Shown here piece after piece: positions 23,246-34,579 of a stretch of DNA of 64,000 nt; positions within the stretch are counted from its first letter, which is position 1; each line of letters begins with the position of its first letter. Under the pieces are notes generated by a model. That model was not told the origin of the DNA. It made no database searches and worked only from the letters and a program-made list of their open reading frames with translations. Origin of the DNA: Dermatemys mawii. Taxonomy: Eukaryota; Chordata; Testudines; Dermatemydidae. Made by a program: the position numbers and the translations under genes. The DNA is taken from positions 43,846,218 through 43,910,217 of the forward strand of contig ML677335.1 in the NCBI GenBank assembly GCA_007922305.1. Direction: 5' to 3'.

Positions 23246-24196
23246 TTCATGACTCAGACCCTGTGACTGTGGAACAATGGGAAAAGCAACTGCCAGGTGG
23301 GTATAATACAAGCAGCTCATCTACCTGCTGGCTACTTTTTCTGCTACCTCCCCTTTCATGCCTTCCTTGCCTATAGTAAGTTACACTCAGGATGCACACC
23401 CACCAGACTGGTGTCTGGTACTCTGCTTTACCACTAATGGCCATTTTCTGACCCTCGAGGTATAAATCGTAACATCACTTATATCGTTACAGACCAAGCT
23501 CAGAGCTTTCCATAGGAGCTCCACCTCCCTAATTATCGTGTAATTTTGCTGTTATTTTGGATGCTAAGATGAACCAAAACCTCACTAATCAAACATGAGC
23601 TCTCTCTCCCTTTGCTTAGACTATGAGCCCAGGCATATTTGAAAGGAAGTAAAATAATAGACCAAAAAACCCCAGTGATTCCATATTAGTTTTCCCATTG
23701 ATAAAGCAGATAACCTACCTCCAATATGAACCATACGGAACAGACACCTTTTCAGTCTATACACTATGGCTGGTGACCTGGCAATGTAATTAATACGCCA
23801 GAGGGAGAGAGCAGAGTGATGGATGTCTGCATAAGCCCACTGCAGGATAATTAATTAACCTGGCAGGAAGCAATCATTCTGATAAACGTGATGATAACTG
23901 AAAGACATCTGGCTCATGATTCTGATCCCAGTTAACTCAGCTGAATTAGGTGGAATCGTATTTGTAGAAAGCTAGCGAAAGTGAGATCAGAAGCAGGCCT
24001 TTCCTGTCTTGAAGGAAGTAACAACTGATAAGAGTGAGATATGGGACAGCCCCCAAATATTGCTTTAGATTTAGCTGTAAATGTTATCATGGGCCACAGG
24101 TTCAGGAAACATATTCAGGTGAGGCAAATGTCTCTGCTCTTCATAGGCATACTAGGGAACACAGCAGATTTGCTATAGAAAACTGGTCTCCTCAGG
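23246..24196. other. Non-coding, nothing recognised
   Basis: No open frame or repeat end of note. Confidence 0.4.
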
Positions 24197-24724
24197 ATAT
24201 GTCTACAGTGCAATATAAGCCCAGGATCAGTAGAACTCAAGTTAGCAGACCTTGGGTTTAACCTAGGGCTTGATCGTCTACACTCATTTGTTATCCCAGG
24301 TTAGGAATTTTTGAGCCCTAGGTTCCAACCTGGGGCTCCAGTGTCCACAATGCATTGTGCACCCATCTCCCAGACTTCTGTGCACCCTGCCAAAATGTGG
24401 CTGCAGTAGCCCTTTGTTTGTGATGCAATGTGGGATAATTTGACTGGCCACCAGACCTGACTGTCCAGAAGACAAAGTCAGTCAGTCCACAGGATTGTAG
24501 ACTACCTTTGGTGGACTACTTCAGTAAATGTCCAGTGGGGCTGCATCTGCACTACAAAGCACTAGGGCTTGAACCATGCCTCAGGCTTGAACTCTCCACC
24601 CTAGGGGGGTCCTATATCCAAGCCCTAGGTTAGTGCAATTTATGCATAGCTCGAAGAGGGGAAAGGGTTAGACTTAAGCCTGAGTTCAAACCCTGGGTTT
24701 AGATTGCAGTGTAGACATACCCAT
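24197..24724. mobile_element. 528-bp Harbinger-like MITE
   Basis: Left end GGATATGTCTACAGTGCAAT is matched by the right end ATTGCAGTGTAGACATACC in inverse orientation. The subterminal GCCCAGG and CCCTGGGTTT also pair. A family resemblance to 7730-7956 and 51719-51842 is evident. The interior has no open frame of note. Confidence 0.7.
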
Positions 24725-26171
24725 AGAGTCTTTTCCACCACTCATTAAAGTAAATGGAAAGAGTCTGACTTCATTGTCCATTGGATCAGCCCCTTAGTTT
24801 AATATCCTCCTCCTGAAAGCACTTGACTCAGAGAAAGACACAAACCTTTGAGAATGCTCCTAAACATGCAACTCTATACATGGAGAAAGAAATTCCTGGC
24901 TAATTTCTGCTCCGTGTCCATCCCTTATCAATATCAATTTTATAACCAAGTTGCTGATTTAGCGATTTTTGTCGGAACATCCCTTGGTAAATGGTTCCAT
25001 GAAGAAGAAATGTGCTTTGGTTTCACATTCCTTATTTATTTATGCTCAGTGATGAATAGTCACACTCATATATATTTACACTTCACAAATGGATCACAAC
25101 GTGCAGGAACAAAGGTAAACGTAGCTGACTGGACATCATTTCCGTAGGGTACCAAATCCTACTATCCAAAGGATGCAGCCATGCTAACAACCCGGACCCT
25201 CATTGCATCTTGTGGACGCCACAAGGGCCAGCTTGTGCCAGCTCAGAACCACATGATGATGAATAATACACAGCAAAAGATTTGAGGTTCTATTTTTCAA
25301 GCGTACACTTCTACCTACAAAAATATTGCTGAATGGTTAAAGCAGGTATTTGCATGTGCCGTAAGGGTCAATGGATGCACCGACTGGCATGCAAGTAATG
25401 ATTTTTGCATATAAAACACACATTTTGCATGCACAACTGCTTGTTAGCACACACATATTGTGCAGGCCCAATGATATTTCCAAGTGTTGGCCCTTTAAGT
25501 ATATGTTTGGTTATTAAAAGTAATAACAGCTAAAAATGTATTAACAGGAAAGTGCTAAAAGAGATCTGCCTTCTGGATATTATTTCGGTACATACAGCAT
25601 TGGCATTTGGACTATCATGCGATCCTGGACTGAGAAACTTGCACCTCCCGGCTCAGTTTTGGTGTCTCAATGAGGCATGAAGACAGAAAATTCCTTTGTG
25701 CGTTAGCAAGAGATGCTGATTCATTTCATGCGTCTCATGGGGACAAAGACCAAACTTAATAATCTGAGAGGTGAACGTTTTGAAAAGTCTGACAGTGAGC
25801 TGGGCCTCAGACTTGAGCTGCTGGCGCTTACTCAGCTGAGAGTTGTTCGCTTTGTGGAAATTTCTGAAAAGGCCAAAAATAACAGAGCTCTTGAAGTCAA
25901 GAGAAAGACTTCAGTGGAGTTGGATTAGGCCTGCAGAGCTGAGGAAGAGGTGGGCTGATGGAGAGCAGGTAACTCCACTAATGATGAATCCTCTGCTCCC
26001 TTTGATGCCAGTTCCTTGTTTAGTTCCAACTCCTGCCTAATAATTTTTTGAATCTTCCGTCATGACAAGATCTGCGACATTGAGCTTCTCTGGGATCCCC
26101 TACCTTTTATCTACTTCCACCTGATTGCTCAGTCCCCATTTTCCCAGAGAATATCAAATATAAAATTGAAC
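24725..26171. other. Non-coding, nothing recognised
   Basis: An open frame of 99 codons at 24848-25147 and one of 71 at 25713-25928 show no known domain, codon pattern or splice context that I can defend. Confidence 0.4.
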
Positions 26172-26722
26172 GTGGAGCTAGTTGGAAAAATGCAGGGATG
26201 TGCATGTTTTTTTTCTGCTGCTGAAAATTTTAACAATTTTTTTTTCTTATTTTCTGTCAAAATTTTCATTGGAAAATTTCAACTTTGCACTGACAAAAAA
26301 TCCAAACAAATGGAGGCTGTTTTCAACCAAAGACTGAACAATTGGGGGGGTGGGGAGGTGGGTGAAAATTAGGGAGGGGGTTCAGGTTCAGTTTTCCAAT
26401 AAAAAATCAAAAACGTTCAAGGGCAACAGACACAACTCTTGGAAATGTTCATTGAGTCAAATCCCCAATTTTCCAATGAAAAAAAAGATTTAGAGACGTT
26501 TTGCAGTATATGGCTGATTGTTGACACCACAACTTGTTGGAAAAAGGCTCCGTTCTCCTTGCAATTTCCATGAGAGGTCTCTAGCAGAGGAGATTTTTCC
26601 CCCCACAGAAGACAGATGGCGGAGGAGAGAGGGAGAGGTGATAAGTAGGCAAGGCCTTTTGAAGATATGGATCTGTGTGTAAAGCTTTCTAATTCTCTGT
26701 GGAAAGCATGTGTCAAAAAAAT
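26172..26722. repeat. AT-rich element, hAT-MITE-like family
   Basis: Starts with GGAGCTAGTTGGAAAAATG and holds inverted motifs such as TTTTCATTGGAAAATTTC and CCAATTTTCCAATG. Ends near CAAAAAAATTTCAATC. Target duplications not found. Confidence 0.45.
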
Positions 26723-26908
26723 TTCAATCTATCAATGTCACCTTTAACTTGCATCATACAGTTGCTACCCATGATTATTAGGGGACAGGACTATTTTTAT
26801 TAAGACTTGTTCTGTGATGTGGGCAGGAGCGAGGGGAAAAAAGGACACCCATGTAGTCTCAAGAGACATAAATGTTGTATTTGTTACAATTTGAATGAGA
26901 TATTAAAG
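26723..26908. other. Short non-coding gap
   Basis: Nothing recognised. Confidence 0.4.
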
Positions 26909-27014
26909 AGTGGTGCACGCCTGTAATCCCAGCTGCTAGGAAGGCTGCAATTGGTGGATTGTTCTAGGCGGCTGTGTGCCATGTCAATTGCGTGTCTGGT
27001 GCTACTGTCAGCCT
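26909..27014 (+). pseudogene. 7SL (SRP) RNA-like relic, Alu domain only
   Basis: GTGGTGCACGCCTGTAATCC and the following CAGCTGCTAGGAAGGCTG match the 5' Alu domain of vertebrate 7SL RNA almost base for base. The next part, GGTGGATT, GGCTGTGTGCCATGTC and GCGTGTCTGGTGCTA, lines up with the 7SL segment after it, with several gaps. The first few bases of 7SL are absent, and the S domain is not recognisable after about 27014. It is therefore a truncated pseudogene or a SINE head derived from 7SL. A primate Alu is less likely, because the second segment follows 7SL rather than Alu. Confidence 0.6.
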
Positions 27015-27149
27015 GGCCAGCGGGTAGCTGAAGGACTGGCTACAACAACATATCTGATGTGTTGTGATTGGCGCTTTCTCTGTGCGGGCTGATAGACCGA
27101 TCGATCAAAGTGATTAAAGAGTCTGTCTACTCTAGCAGTAGTACTGACT
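27015..27149. other. Sequence following the 7SL-like relic
   Basis: Not alignable by eye to the 7SL S domain. Could be host sequence or the body of a composite SINE. Confidence 0.35.
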
Positions 27150-27330
27150 CTGGGTACGTGTACACTGCGAAAAAAACCCATGCTGCAGTAAGTCTCAGAG
27201 CCTGTGTCAACTGACTTACGCTATGGGACTAAAAATAGCAAAGTAGACATTCCTGCTTGGACTGGAACCTGGGCTGTGAAACCCAGGAGTAGGTCTCTGA
27301 GAGTTGCTGCCACAGGATATATATACACTG
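27150..27330. mobile_element. MITE fragment, Harbinger-like
   Basis: GGTACGTGTACACTGCGAAA resembles the family end. The next 130 bases, with TCTCAGAGCCTGTGTCAACT and TGGGACTAAAAATAGCAAAGT, match the layout of the element at 7730-7956. The right end is missing. Confidence 0.5.
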
Positions 27331-27534
27331 ACCCTTGCTAGAACGCGAGATTTGGGATCCATGCCGTGACACTCTCATAGTGGGGACAGCATTAAAATGA
27401 AATGAAATAAAATGACCTCATTCTATTTTGAGATCCATGGCCGCGACCACATTATAGCTGAATTCGTGTTCTACCGACATATTTTAGAGAGGGTTTGGTG
27501 TATATATTAGCTAGCGAAAGTGAGATCAGAATCA
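27331..27534. other. Short non-coding gap
   Basis: Nothing recognised. Confidence 0.4.
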
Positions 27535-27777
27535 GTACTTGTATGAGGTGAATTGAAAAATACTATTTCTTTAATCATTTTTACAGTGCAAATATTTGTA
27601 ATAAAAATAATATACACTTTGATTTCAATTACAGCACAGAATACAATATATATGAAAATGTAGGAAAACATCCAAAATATTTAATAAACTGCAATTAATT
27701 GTGATTAAATTTGTAAATCATGATTAATTTCTTTGAGTTAATGGCGTGAGTTGACTGTGATTAATGAACAGCCATAA
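27535..27777 (+). mobile_element. 3' end of a hAT (ZBED-type) transposon
   Basis: AGGTGAATTGAAAAATACTA, then TTACAGTGCAAATATTTG, then the paired AATTAATTGTGATTAAAT and TGACTGTGATTAATGAACAG motifs match, from memory, the 3' untranslated end of a ZBED-type hAT element common in reptiles. It ends in a decayed GACAGCCCTAA-type terminus at 27768-27777. No transposase codons remain here. Confidence 0.5.
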
Positions 27778-27812
27778 TATATATGTGTGTGTGTGTGTGT
27801 ACACATATATAT
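27776..27812. repeat. AT/GT microsatellite, palindromic ends
   Basis: AATATATATGTG, then a GT run, then TACACATATATAT: an alternating purine-pyrimidine tract whose flanks are complementary. Confidence 0.85.
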
Positions 27813-28149
27813 TTGGCAGTATAGACATACCGCCAGGCCAAGATTGTCAACAGTGAATAGTGGATTTTGGATGCCCAGCTTGAAACTCTTGAATTTCAGG
27901 AAGTGCTGAGCATGCGCCCTCTGAAAGTCAGACCCCTCTTTGGGGAGATTTCAGCTTGTGTCCAGCCAATGAGCTAGTTGTGCTTTCGTCATACTCTGTT
28001 GTGGTGCAGGTAGGAACTTGGAACACAGAGAAGCCCCCATGCAGTTATAGAAAAAATAAATTACTTTGCATAACCCAGAAGTGACATGTCTAGAATATCA
28101 TGGTACAGCACCTAAGAGCTTATGAACAAGAGTCAGAACCCATGGAGCA
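27813..28149. other. Short non-coding gap
   Basis: Nothing recognised. Confidence 0.4.
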
Positions 28150-28710
28150 GTCAGCAATTCGGAGGATCAAAAAATGTAATTTCCATCCTGTGGAAAATTC
28201 TGTTATTTCAGCTTTTGTTTTCAGCCTGAACTGGGACAAAAAGTCAAAACTGCCAAAAAAAAAAAAATGTTTAGGGCAAAAATTTCTATTCAGAAATGTT
28301 GAAACATTCTGTTAAGATTTGGGTGGATGTTTATGCGACCTCCTTCAGCTGTCACTGTGCATCTTGGCAGTTGTAGTTCCTGGGCCCTCAGGCCTCTGCT
28401 TTCCCCTATGGATCTGCTTCCTACCTGACTACATCTCATGGGGTGAACTGTGGTATCTCCCTATGGTTGAGCCACCTCAGCACCTTGTGAGACTCCCGTG
28501 AGGCACTAGAGTGCCCAGAGAAACACCAAGACTAATGTCCACTCCAAAATGAAACATTTTGACATTGCTCAAACGTTTCATTACGATTTTCCCAATGGCA
28601 GTCCAACCAAACAGATCTTTTCCAGAGGAAATCTTCAGTTTTGAAACAGCACCATTTTCTGACAAATGTTTTGTTAAAACATTTTCAACCAGCCCAAGTC
28701 AGCACAATCT
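28150..28710. repeat. AT-rich element with inner GC-richer core
   Basis: AT-rich arms such as TGTTGAAACATTCTG and AAAATGAAACATTTTGACAT flank a core with CATCTCATGGGGTGAAC. It ends at TTTTCAACCAGCCC. Same organisation as 21230-21715 and 45005-45440. Confidence 0.5.
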
Positions 28711-28732
28711 GTGGTGGATGGGGCTTAGAGTC

Positions 28733-28888
28733 AAATTTTCAAAAGCGCTTGTGTCCCATTTTCAGAAGTGACTGAGGCACTTAAGAGGCAAAATCTCCTT
28801 AAAAGTCAATGGGGCTTAGGTGTTCAAAGTCACTTTTGAAAGTGGGACTTAGGTTCCTAAGTCACTCAGGCACATTTGAAAATTTTAC
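28733..28888. repeat. Palindromic short repeat
   Basis: CAAATTTTCAAAAGCGCTTG and, at the other end, CACATTTGAAAATTTTACC are inverted. The inner arms CCCATTTTCAGAAGTGACTG and CACTTTTGAAAGTGGGAC pair as well. This gives a hairpin-type element of about 155 bp. Confidence 0.6.
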
Positions 28889-30203
28889 CTTTCATCAAAT
28901 TTGTCCTGCAAAAGCTGGAAAAGACATGCGTCCCCGCCCCATAAATGATTAACCAGACCATCGCTCGTGCAGCTCTGCCCAAATCATAGTAACTTCCCTC
29001 AGAGGAATAAAATAATAGACCTACTATTTCTGATTGCATCAGTACATAATACAAGGCCTTTTATGCTTGCCTGGTGAGTGACTGCGCAAACAATGCAACA
29101 CGATCCGTCCAGCCAATTGTGATCACATGGCATTGTGGGGCCTGAGAGGAGATGGAGTTCACTGAAGCGACTTCCAAGTTTATTTCAAACTTGATAGAGC
29201 ATGAGCTCTTCTGCTAGGCACAGTTTGAGGGATTATATTATCTAATCCATTCTTTAAAATACTGTCTTAAAAACGAATGCTAGTCCTGATTTTTCAGACA
29301 CAGAAACGGTCCCAGGTGTACAGCACCTTTAACCAGTGAATTCCTGCCACAAACATGCTGTGTGTTCACCATCCCTGATGTACTGTTTAGGATGAAAAAT
29401 GACTCTGTGTTTGGCCAAAATACAGTTATTTACAAGTGTTTGTAAAAAAAAAATCGAAAATCCAAAGACTCTGGAAGCAAAGGGCGGGGAGGGGGATCAT
29501 TAGGGTTGTTTGCTTTGAATCAAAATAAAGCCTCACTCTTTACTGCTTTCAAAAATAAACCCATGTACAGTATTTATTTTATAGCCTGTGCTACATGCCC
29601 AGCAGGGTCTATCTCAGCCAAAGGGCTGGAGTAAAAGAGAGGATTTAATCAATCAATAGCATTCTGAGCCTAATTGGCCTCTTTTGCAGAGGGATTCTTG
29701 GGAGGCAGAGGCACCCAGGGACTGGTGTTTACCTTTTCATGTTTCATTTGTGAACTATATAAACGACTGAGCTTGTGCCCACACCAGCTCTGGCTGGTAT
29801 TGTGCTGGAGGCTTTTCTCTGAATGGCGAGTCATGGTGAGCGGCGCATCAGTGAGGCTGGCTTACAGCAAACATGTGTTACCGGCAATGGGACCTCTTCC
29901 CACTCTCCCGCCTCTGACTCCCTCTTGGAAAACTCTCTAAACACTCCTCATTAGCACCTGTTCCAGACACTCGTACTGGTTTCCTCCGGCTCCCAGCGGA
30001 CAAGTGGCCTATTTAGGATCAAAGAGCCCCCACCTCTGGGGTCTGGGCAGTTTGGCCTCAATGGAACACATGTGGTTCCGCAGTGCAGGGGTGGAGAACC
30101 AGAATGGTCCTAATCTGGTGTGGCCTGTGCAGCACAGCTCTAGGGGCACCCTGGGTCACAGGGTGATGGAAGAGGGTGTAGCTTCCCTCTCCTTAGCAAG
30201 GGG
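28889..30203. other. Non-coding, nothing recognised
   Basis: No repeat end or coding signature found. Confidence 0.4.
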
Positions 30204-30913
30204 GTGATGCCTCAAGGGAAGAGACATACTTATGGGCCCCTGGCGCTGGTGACTTCCTCAACAGCAGAAGGGAAGGGGAAGAGGGATGGGGACGCAACCT
30301 GCCAGTCACCCTGGCAACCTTCCTCCCTCCCAGTCAGAGGGCAGGAGACAACAAGGCAGACTGCATGCAGTCTCTGGTGGGCGAAGAGCCCAGGAAAGGA
30401 GAGGGAGGCTGTGAACAGCTCAGTGCTCCCTGCAAGCACCAGAAACCCCCCGCAGAGCAGAAGGGCAAGAGAAGGCTCCTGGAAGCTGGCCAGAACAGCC
30501 CCTGCATCTGGCCTATCTGTAACCCCAGCCTGCAGGATGGCACAATCTTCCCCTCCTTCCCCAGTCAGCCCCTCCCTCCTGCCGCCACCTGCAGCCAGCC
30601 CACAGCAGATCCAAGAGTCTGGATCCAGAGACCCGACCTGCTTGCAACTGAGTCTGCAGGTTCCAAGCTTTAAAGACACCGTTCCAGAGGGGGGCGGGCA
30701 GTGGGTCCTTCCCCAGCAATCCCCAGGGAAGACCTGCCGGCCTGCACCAGTCTCCTGACCATTCAGCCAGAAAAGGAACCTGGGTGAGTCCCTTGCATCA
30801 CAGATAGATAGGTTGTTAGAATTTAATCTCACACCTTTATGGCACGTTGCATCTGCAACAAGGCTTTCATCTCCCTGGATCATCAAGCCCTGCACTGTCA
30901 GTTCCCAGTACAA
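30204..30913. other. GC-richer block open in several frames
   Basis: A minus-strand frame of 227 codons (30230-30913) is the longest in the window. It overlaps plus-strand frames of 184 (30204-30758) and 102 codons. The predicted peptides are rich in Gly, Pro, Ser and Arg and have no domain that I know. Local GC richness and a shortage of stops explain this best. A non-coding exon is possible. No gene is claimed. Confidence 0.4.
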
Positions 30914-31670
30914 TACAGTATGTTTCTAACAGCATCTTCTCCCACTCCTGCAGTGTCTCTCCATGCACCATCCACGTACATGAGATTTTGGCACCAAACA
31001 GACTGGAAGTGGAGAGACTGTTTTGTGCACACCGAGGGAGTGTGGTCACATGACTGAGCATGCTTGCCAGCATAGCCTTTGGTAATATTAAATGATTAGC
31101 CATATTAATCATGCTTTTTCTCGTGCCATAGTTGATTGCTTGTATGTCAGAGTTTGAGCAAGGAGAAATGTACAGTTTATAGTTATTATAATGTATAAAT
31201 GTATAGTTTATAGTCCCAGCATTATTTCTGGGCTCAAGTGTGATAGCCAATCCCTTAGTGCGGCTAGCCCCGTGTCTGAGAAGAGGCACCACCAAGCAGC
31301 TTTAGTCTTTAGCACACCAGGAGGAGGAGCTGAGCACCTATCGCAGCACCATGAAACAAGCCAAAGCAACAGGCAAACTGTCCAAAGACTATGAGGTCTC
31401 TTGTTTGCTCATCAGACAGGTACGAAGCCTGGGCCAAAACAGCCAGCTCCAACACTCTGTGGTCTATGTAGCGCAGCTCTATGGGTGAACCCCGTGTTAT
31501 GGAGAGAAGGACTGGGGCCAGGGAGGAGGTAGGTTTGAGATGCAGGCCTAATGGTCCATGACTGAAGGACTATGGAGTGGGAATGCCGGAGATGTGGAGT
31601 CTGTTGTCCCCTACAACCACCCCCAGAAGCCATCACTAAAGGCCACTGCTGCTCTGTAGATTGTGGGGTG
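30914..31670. other. Non-coding, nothing recognised
   Basis: Includes a short direct repeat of ATGTATA and TATAGTTTATAGT near 31170-31215. Otherwise unassigned. Confidence 0.4.
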
Positions 31671-32062
31671 CAGAACTGGCTAGGAAACCCAGACTTTTTC
31701 CAGGGCAAAAATCCCCTTTCAAAATGTTTCCATTCAAAACCAGGAGGTTTTCTGCAGAGGGGGTTTGAAAGAAAAATTCCTGTTTTGTTTAGTTTCATTT
31801 CCACATGACTTACTGAAATTAACCTTTTGGTTTCATTTCATCTTAAAATATTCTTTTCACGTTCGTTTTTGGAAAACAAAAGTTTCAGTTGCCCATTTAA
31901 AAAAAAATCAAAATATCAACTAAAAACAAATTGTTGGTTTGGAAAATGGAAAAGAAAACTTGTTTGACATTTTCTGCAGGAAACTGTCAGTTTCAATGTC
32001 AACAAACTCACTTTTTTCCTGATAGGAAAATTATTTGGTCACAAAATTTAGTTCAGCTCTTG
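31671..32062. mobile_element. AT-rich hAT-like MITE
   Basis: Left end CAGAACTGGCTAGGAAACC and right end TAGTTCAGCTCTTG are imperfect inverted repeats of the CAGAGCTGG type, which suits hAT elements. About 390 bp of AT-rich sequence without coding capacity. The 8 bases on each side do not match, so any target duplication has decayed. Confidence 0.5.
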
Positions 32063-32129
32063 TGCTGACTATTCCTTCACTGACTGACCCCTGCACATCC
32101 CTCCAAGGCAAAGGCCAGTGACTCAGAGA

Positions 32130-32265
32130 ACAAAAGTGCATATTGGCCTTGAGTTTCTATAGCATCTTTCATGGAAGGATCCCAAAGCCCTTACTAAAGA
32201 TACTTTCAGCTTTCCTGTTTCTTTGTGAGGTGGAGAAGGATTATTAGTCTGACTCTTCAGACAGG
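32130..32265 (-). repeat. SINE fragment, minus strand
   Basis: TATAGCATCTTTCATGGAAG followed by CCCAAAGCCCTTACTAAAG and TTATTAGTCTGACTC resembles the complement of the MIR/CORE-like tail. Confidence 0.4.
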
Positions 32266-33179
32266 AGAACATGGCCAGATTGGTCAGAGGTGAGTTGGAA
32301 TGGTGGGAGGTGAAACAACATAAAAGACAGCCCATAAGTGATTCACCTGTCTGGAAGCACCTGATGAAGCTCTGTGAACTTCTGGGCTCATCGAGATCAG
32401 GTCAGCCAGCCCCTGGAAGGAGACAACATGGCAGCAAGTTCTGTGCCGTGGAACAGGGAACTTCTAGGCTGATAGATAAGAGAGTGTGATTGTGACCCTG
32501 TTGATATCAGTGGAGTCAGCCATGATTCATATCCCAGTAAGCAAGAGGAATCAGGCCCACAGACCTCATTGGAAATGGACCTTTCCCAACATAAACAGGA
32601 AAGACGCCCCATGCAGAGCTGGCTGACACATTTCCACGGGCTTGGCAGAGCATTTCTGGCCCAGATTTCCCCTGATGACAATGAAAACTCTTTCTGTTTA
32701 ATCAATGGAAATTTCATGAAAGAAACGTGGCATTGCCTGACACGAGCCAAGAAAGTGACCTGCTAATGTTATTCAAATAGTGGAAATGGGCTCAGTAGGG
32801 AAACTAGCTTGAAAACTTACATCTGTCTTGGAGCTACTGTCAAGGCGGACTCCCTTTCACCGACGAGCATGTGAGCTGTGCATCAGGCCTGGATCCCCTA
32901 CCGGGTGACTGTGAAATCTAAGACCAAGCAATCTGTTACTTGTTTCCAGAGCTGCCAGGTAATCAGCCCTGTACCAGCCACTGTAAAACCACAGCACATC
33001 CTACAGGCATTTAAATATTTTTCCCTATTTTTTAGGCCTTCGAGAGCAGTCATAGACAAGTTGAATCATTGCCTTGGCAGGAGACGTGCACCATTTGCAG
33101 TAGCCCCTCTACTTGCAGGTACAAAGAAGGGATTTCTCGCTTGCAAATGTGTCTGCAGTTTATTCATACACCATGCTTG
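32266..33179. other. Non-coding, nothing recognised
   Basis: Short frames on opposite strands (32397-32766, 32878-33180) have no family resemblance. Confidence 0.4.
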
Positions 33180-34250
33180 AAGCAGGGTGAGCCAAATTCT
33201 TCCACTGACTCCAGTGGGCTTGCACTAGGGATGCACTGAGCCACCTGTGGCTGCAGATTCATTCTTGTTCTCATTCTGATTTGTCTTTTCTAAGGGCAAA
33301 ATGCACCACACACCCCCCAGTGCAGAAAAACAGCAGAGGGGTGCATAGATTTTGTGATGAGCACCTACATGGGTGTGAATTTCATCCTATTTTTCTATTG
33401 GTCTAAGACCATTTAACAGATGGCAAGAGTTGTTTTGACTGGTTCTGCTGTCAGCTGCGATGGGGTGGATTCCCAAGAATTCAATTGACTCCATTTAAGT
33501 TCTTCTGTATTCACACTAGTGTACATGAGCTCAGAATTTGGCCCATTAGACTTAGAGTAAGGGCTTCAGTCAAACCACACTCTATTTGAAAGAGATGTCA
33601 CTCCAGTTTGCTGAGTCAATGGGCCAAATCCTGAGGCTTTTCCAGGGCGCTGCTCCATGTGGGGTGAGGACGCTATGCACAGATCTCCCCTTGTCCTCAG
33701 GGAAAAGGGTGATAGCTCCATCCTTGAGGGTGTCCCTCCCTTCCATCTGACACTGCAGAGAGCTTTGCACCCTTAAATTAGGATTAATGCTGGAGGTAAA
33801 AGTATAACTGTGTAGTAGACTGTAAGACCTAGGGACTGTCCTTTCTTTATGTGTCATTACAGTGCTTAGCTCAATGGATCCTGTCCTCAATGAAATCAAT
33901 GGCAAGACTCCCATAGACTTTAATGGGGACAAGATTTCACCTCTGATCTATGACTGGGCCCCCCCAAAACGCCACCGCAATAGAATAGAATTAGAACTAG
34001 CAATAACAAAACTTGAAATTATTTTGTATTGGGCTCATACAGAAATCACAGAGAAAACTGCAGTGAACAAGTGATACAATCTACAACGCAGGGCAAGGGC
34101 CTGAGCATTAGTCAAAGGCCTTTAAGATACATATCAGCCTCAAACTATACTGACTCTATGGGCCAAATCCTGATACATGACATTCTTGGCAACACCCCAA
34201 TAGATTTCAGTGGCATCAGGATTTGGGCCAATAGCCAGATGTTGGGAGGT
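33180..34250. repeat. Cluster of small palindromic repeat pieces
   Basis: Pieces near 33440-33560, 33875-33945 and 34150-34235 share AAT-CCTGA and TCAGGAT hairpin ends. In the last, GGGCCAAATCCTGATACATG pairs with CATCAGGATTTGGGCC. The sequence between is unassigned. Confidence 0.4.
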
Positions 34251-34579
34251 CCCTTTCTTGATGAAATGGCAGATTTTAGATTTGATTTTTTTAAAACAGA
34301 TTTAAAATATTAGATTAGATTGATACTGCATAAATTCCTTCTCATTCCTCACTTAATTCTCCTAGAAATTCAAACTGTAGCCAAGAGGTAGAATACTAAA
34401 AGCAATATGGAATATATCTTAGAGAAATCAAATGCCCTTGACTTGTGGGAACAGCCCTGGCTTTTCATTTCACTGGTGCAACGCTAGTGAAGGCTAGAGC
34501 AGAATTTGGCTGCATACCTAGAATCAAGTTGTTGAATCTACAGTATTAAGAGCTGGCTCTCATGTGCGTGTTTCTTAAA
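34251..34579. other. Non-coding gap
   Basis: Nothing recognised. On the minus strand this is downstream of the open frame at 34580; no AATAAA was noticed in it. Confidence 0.4.

Noticed and set aside
24848..25147. Frame of 99 codons as an exon
   Set aside because: No family resemblance, no convincing splice sites and no neighbouring exons.
26909..27014. A primate Alu insertion or contamination
   Set aside because: After the shared first 40 bases the sequence follows 7SL rather than Alu, and the surroundings contain no other primate repeats.
30230..30913. Longest open frame of the window (227 codons) as a gene
   Set aside because: Overlapping open frames on the other strand, biased composition and no recognisable domain point to GC-rich non-coding DNA.
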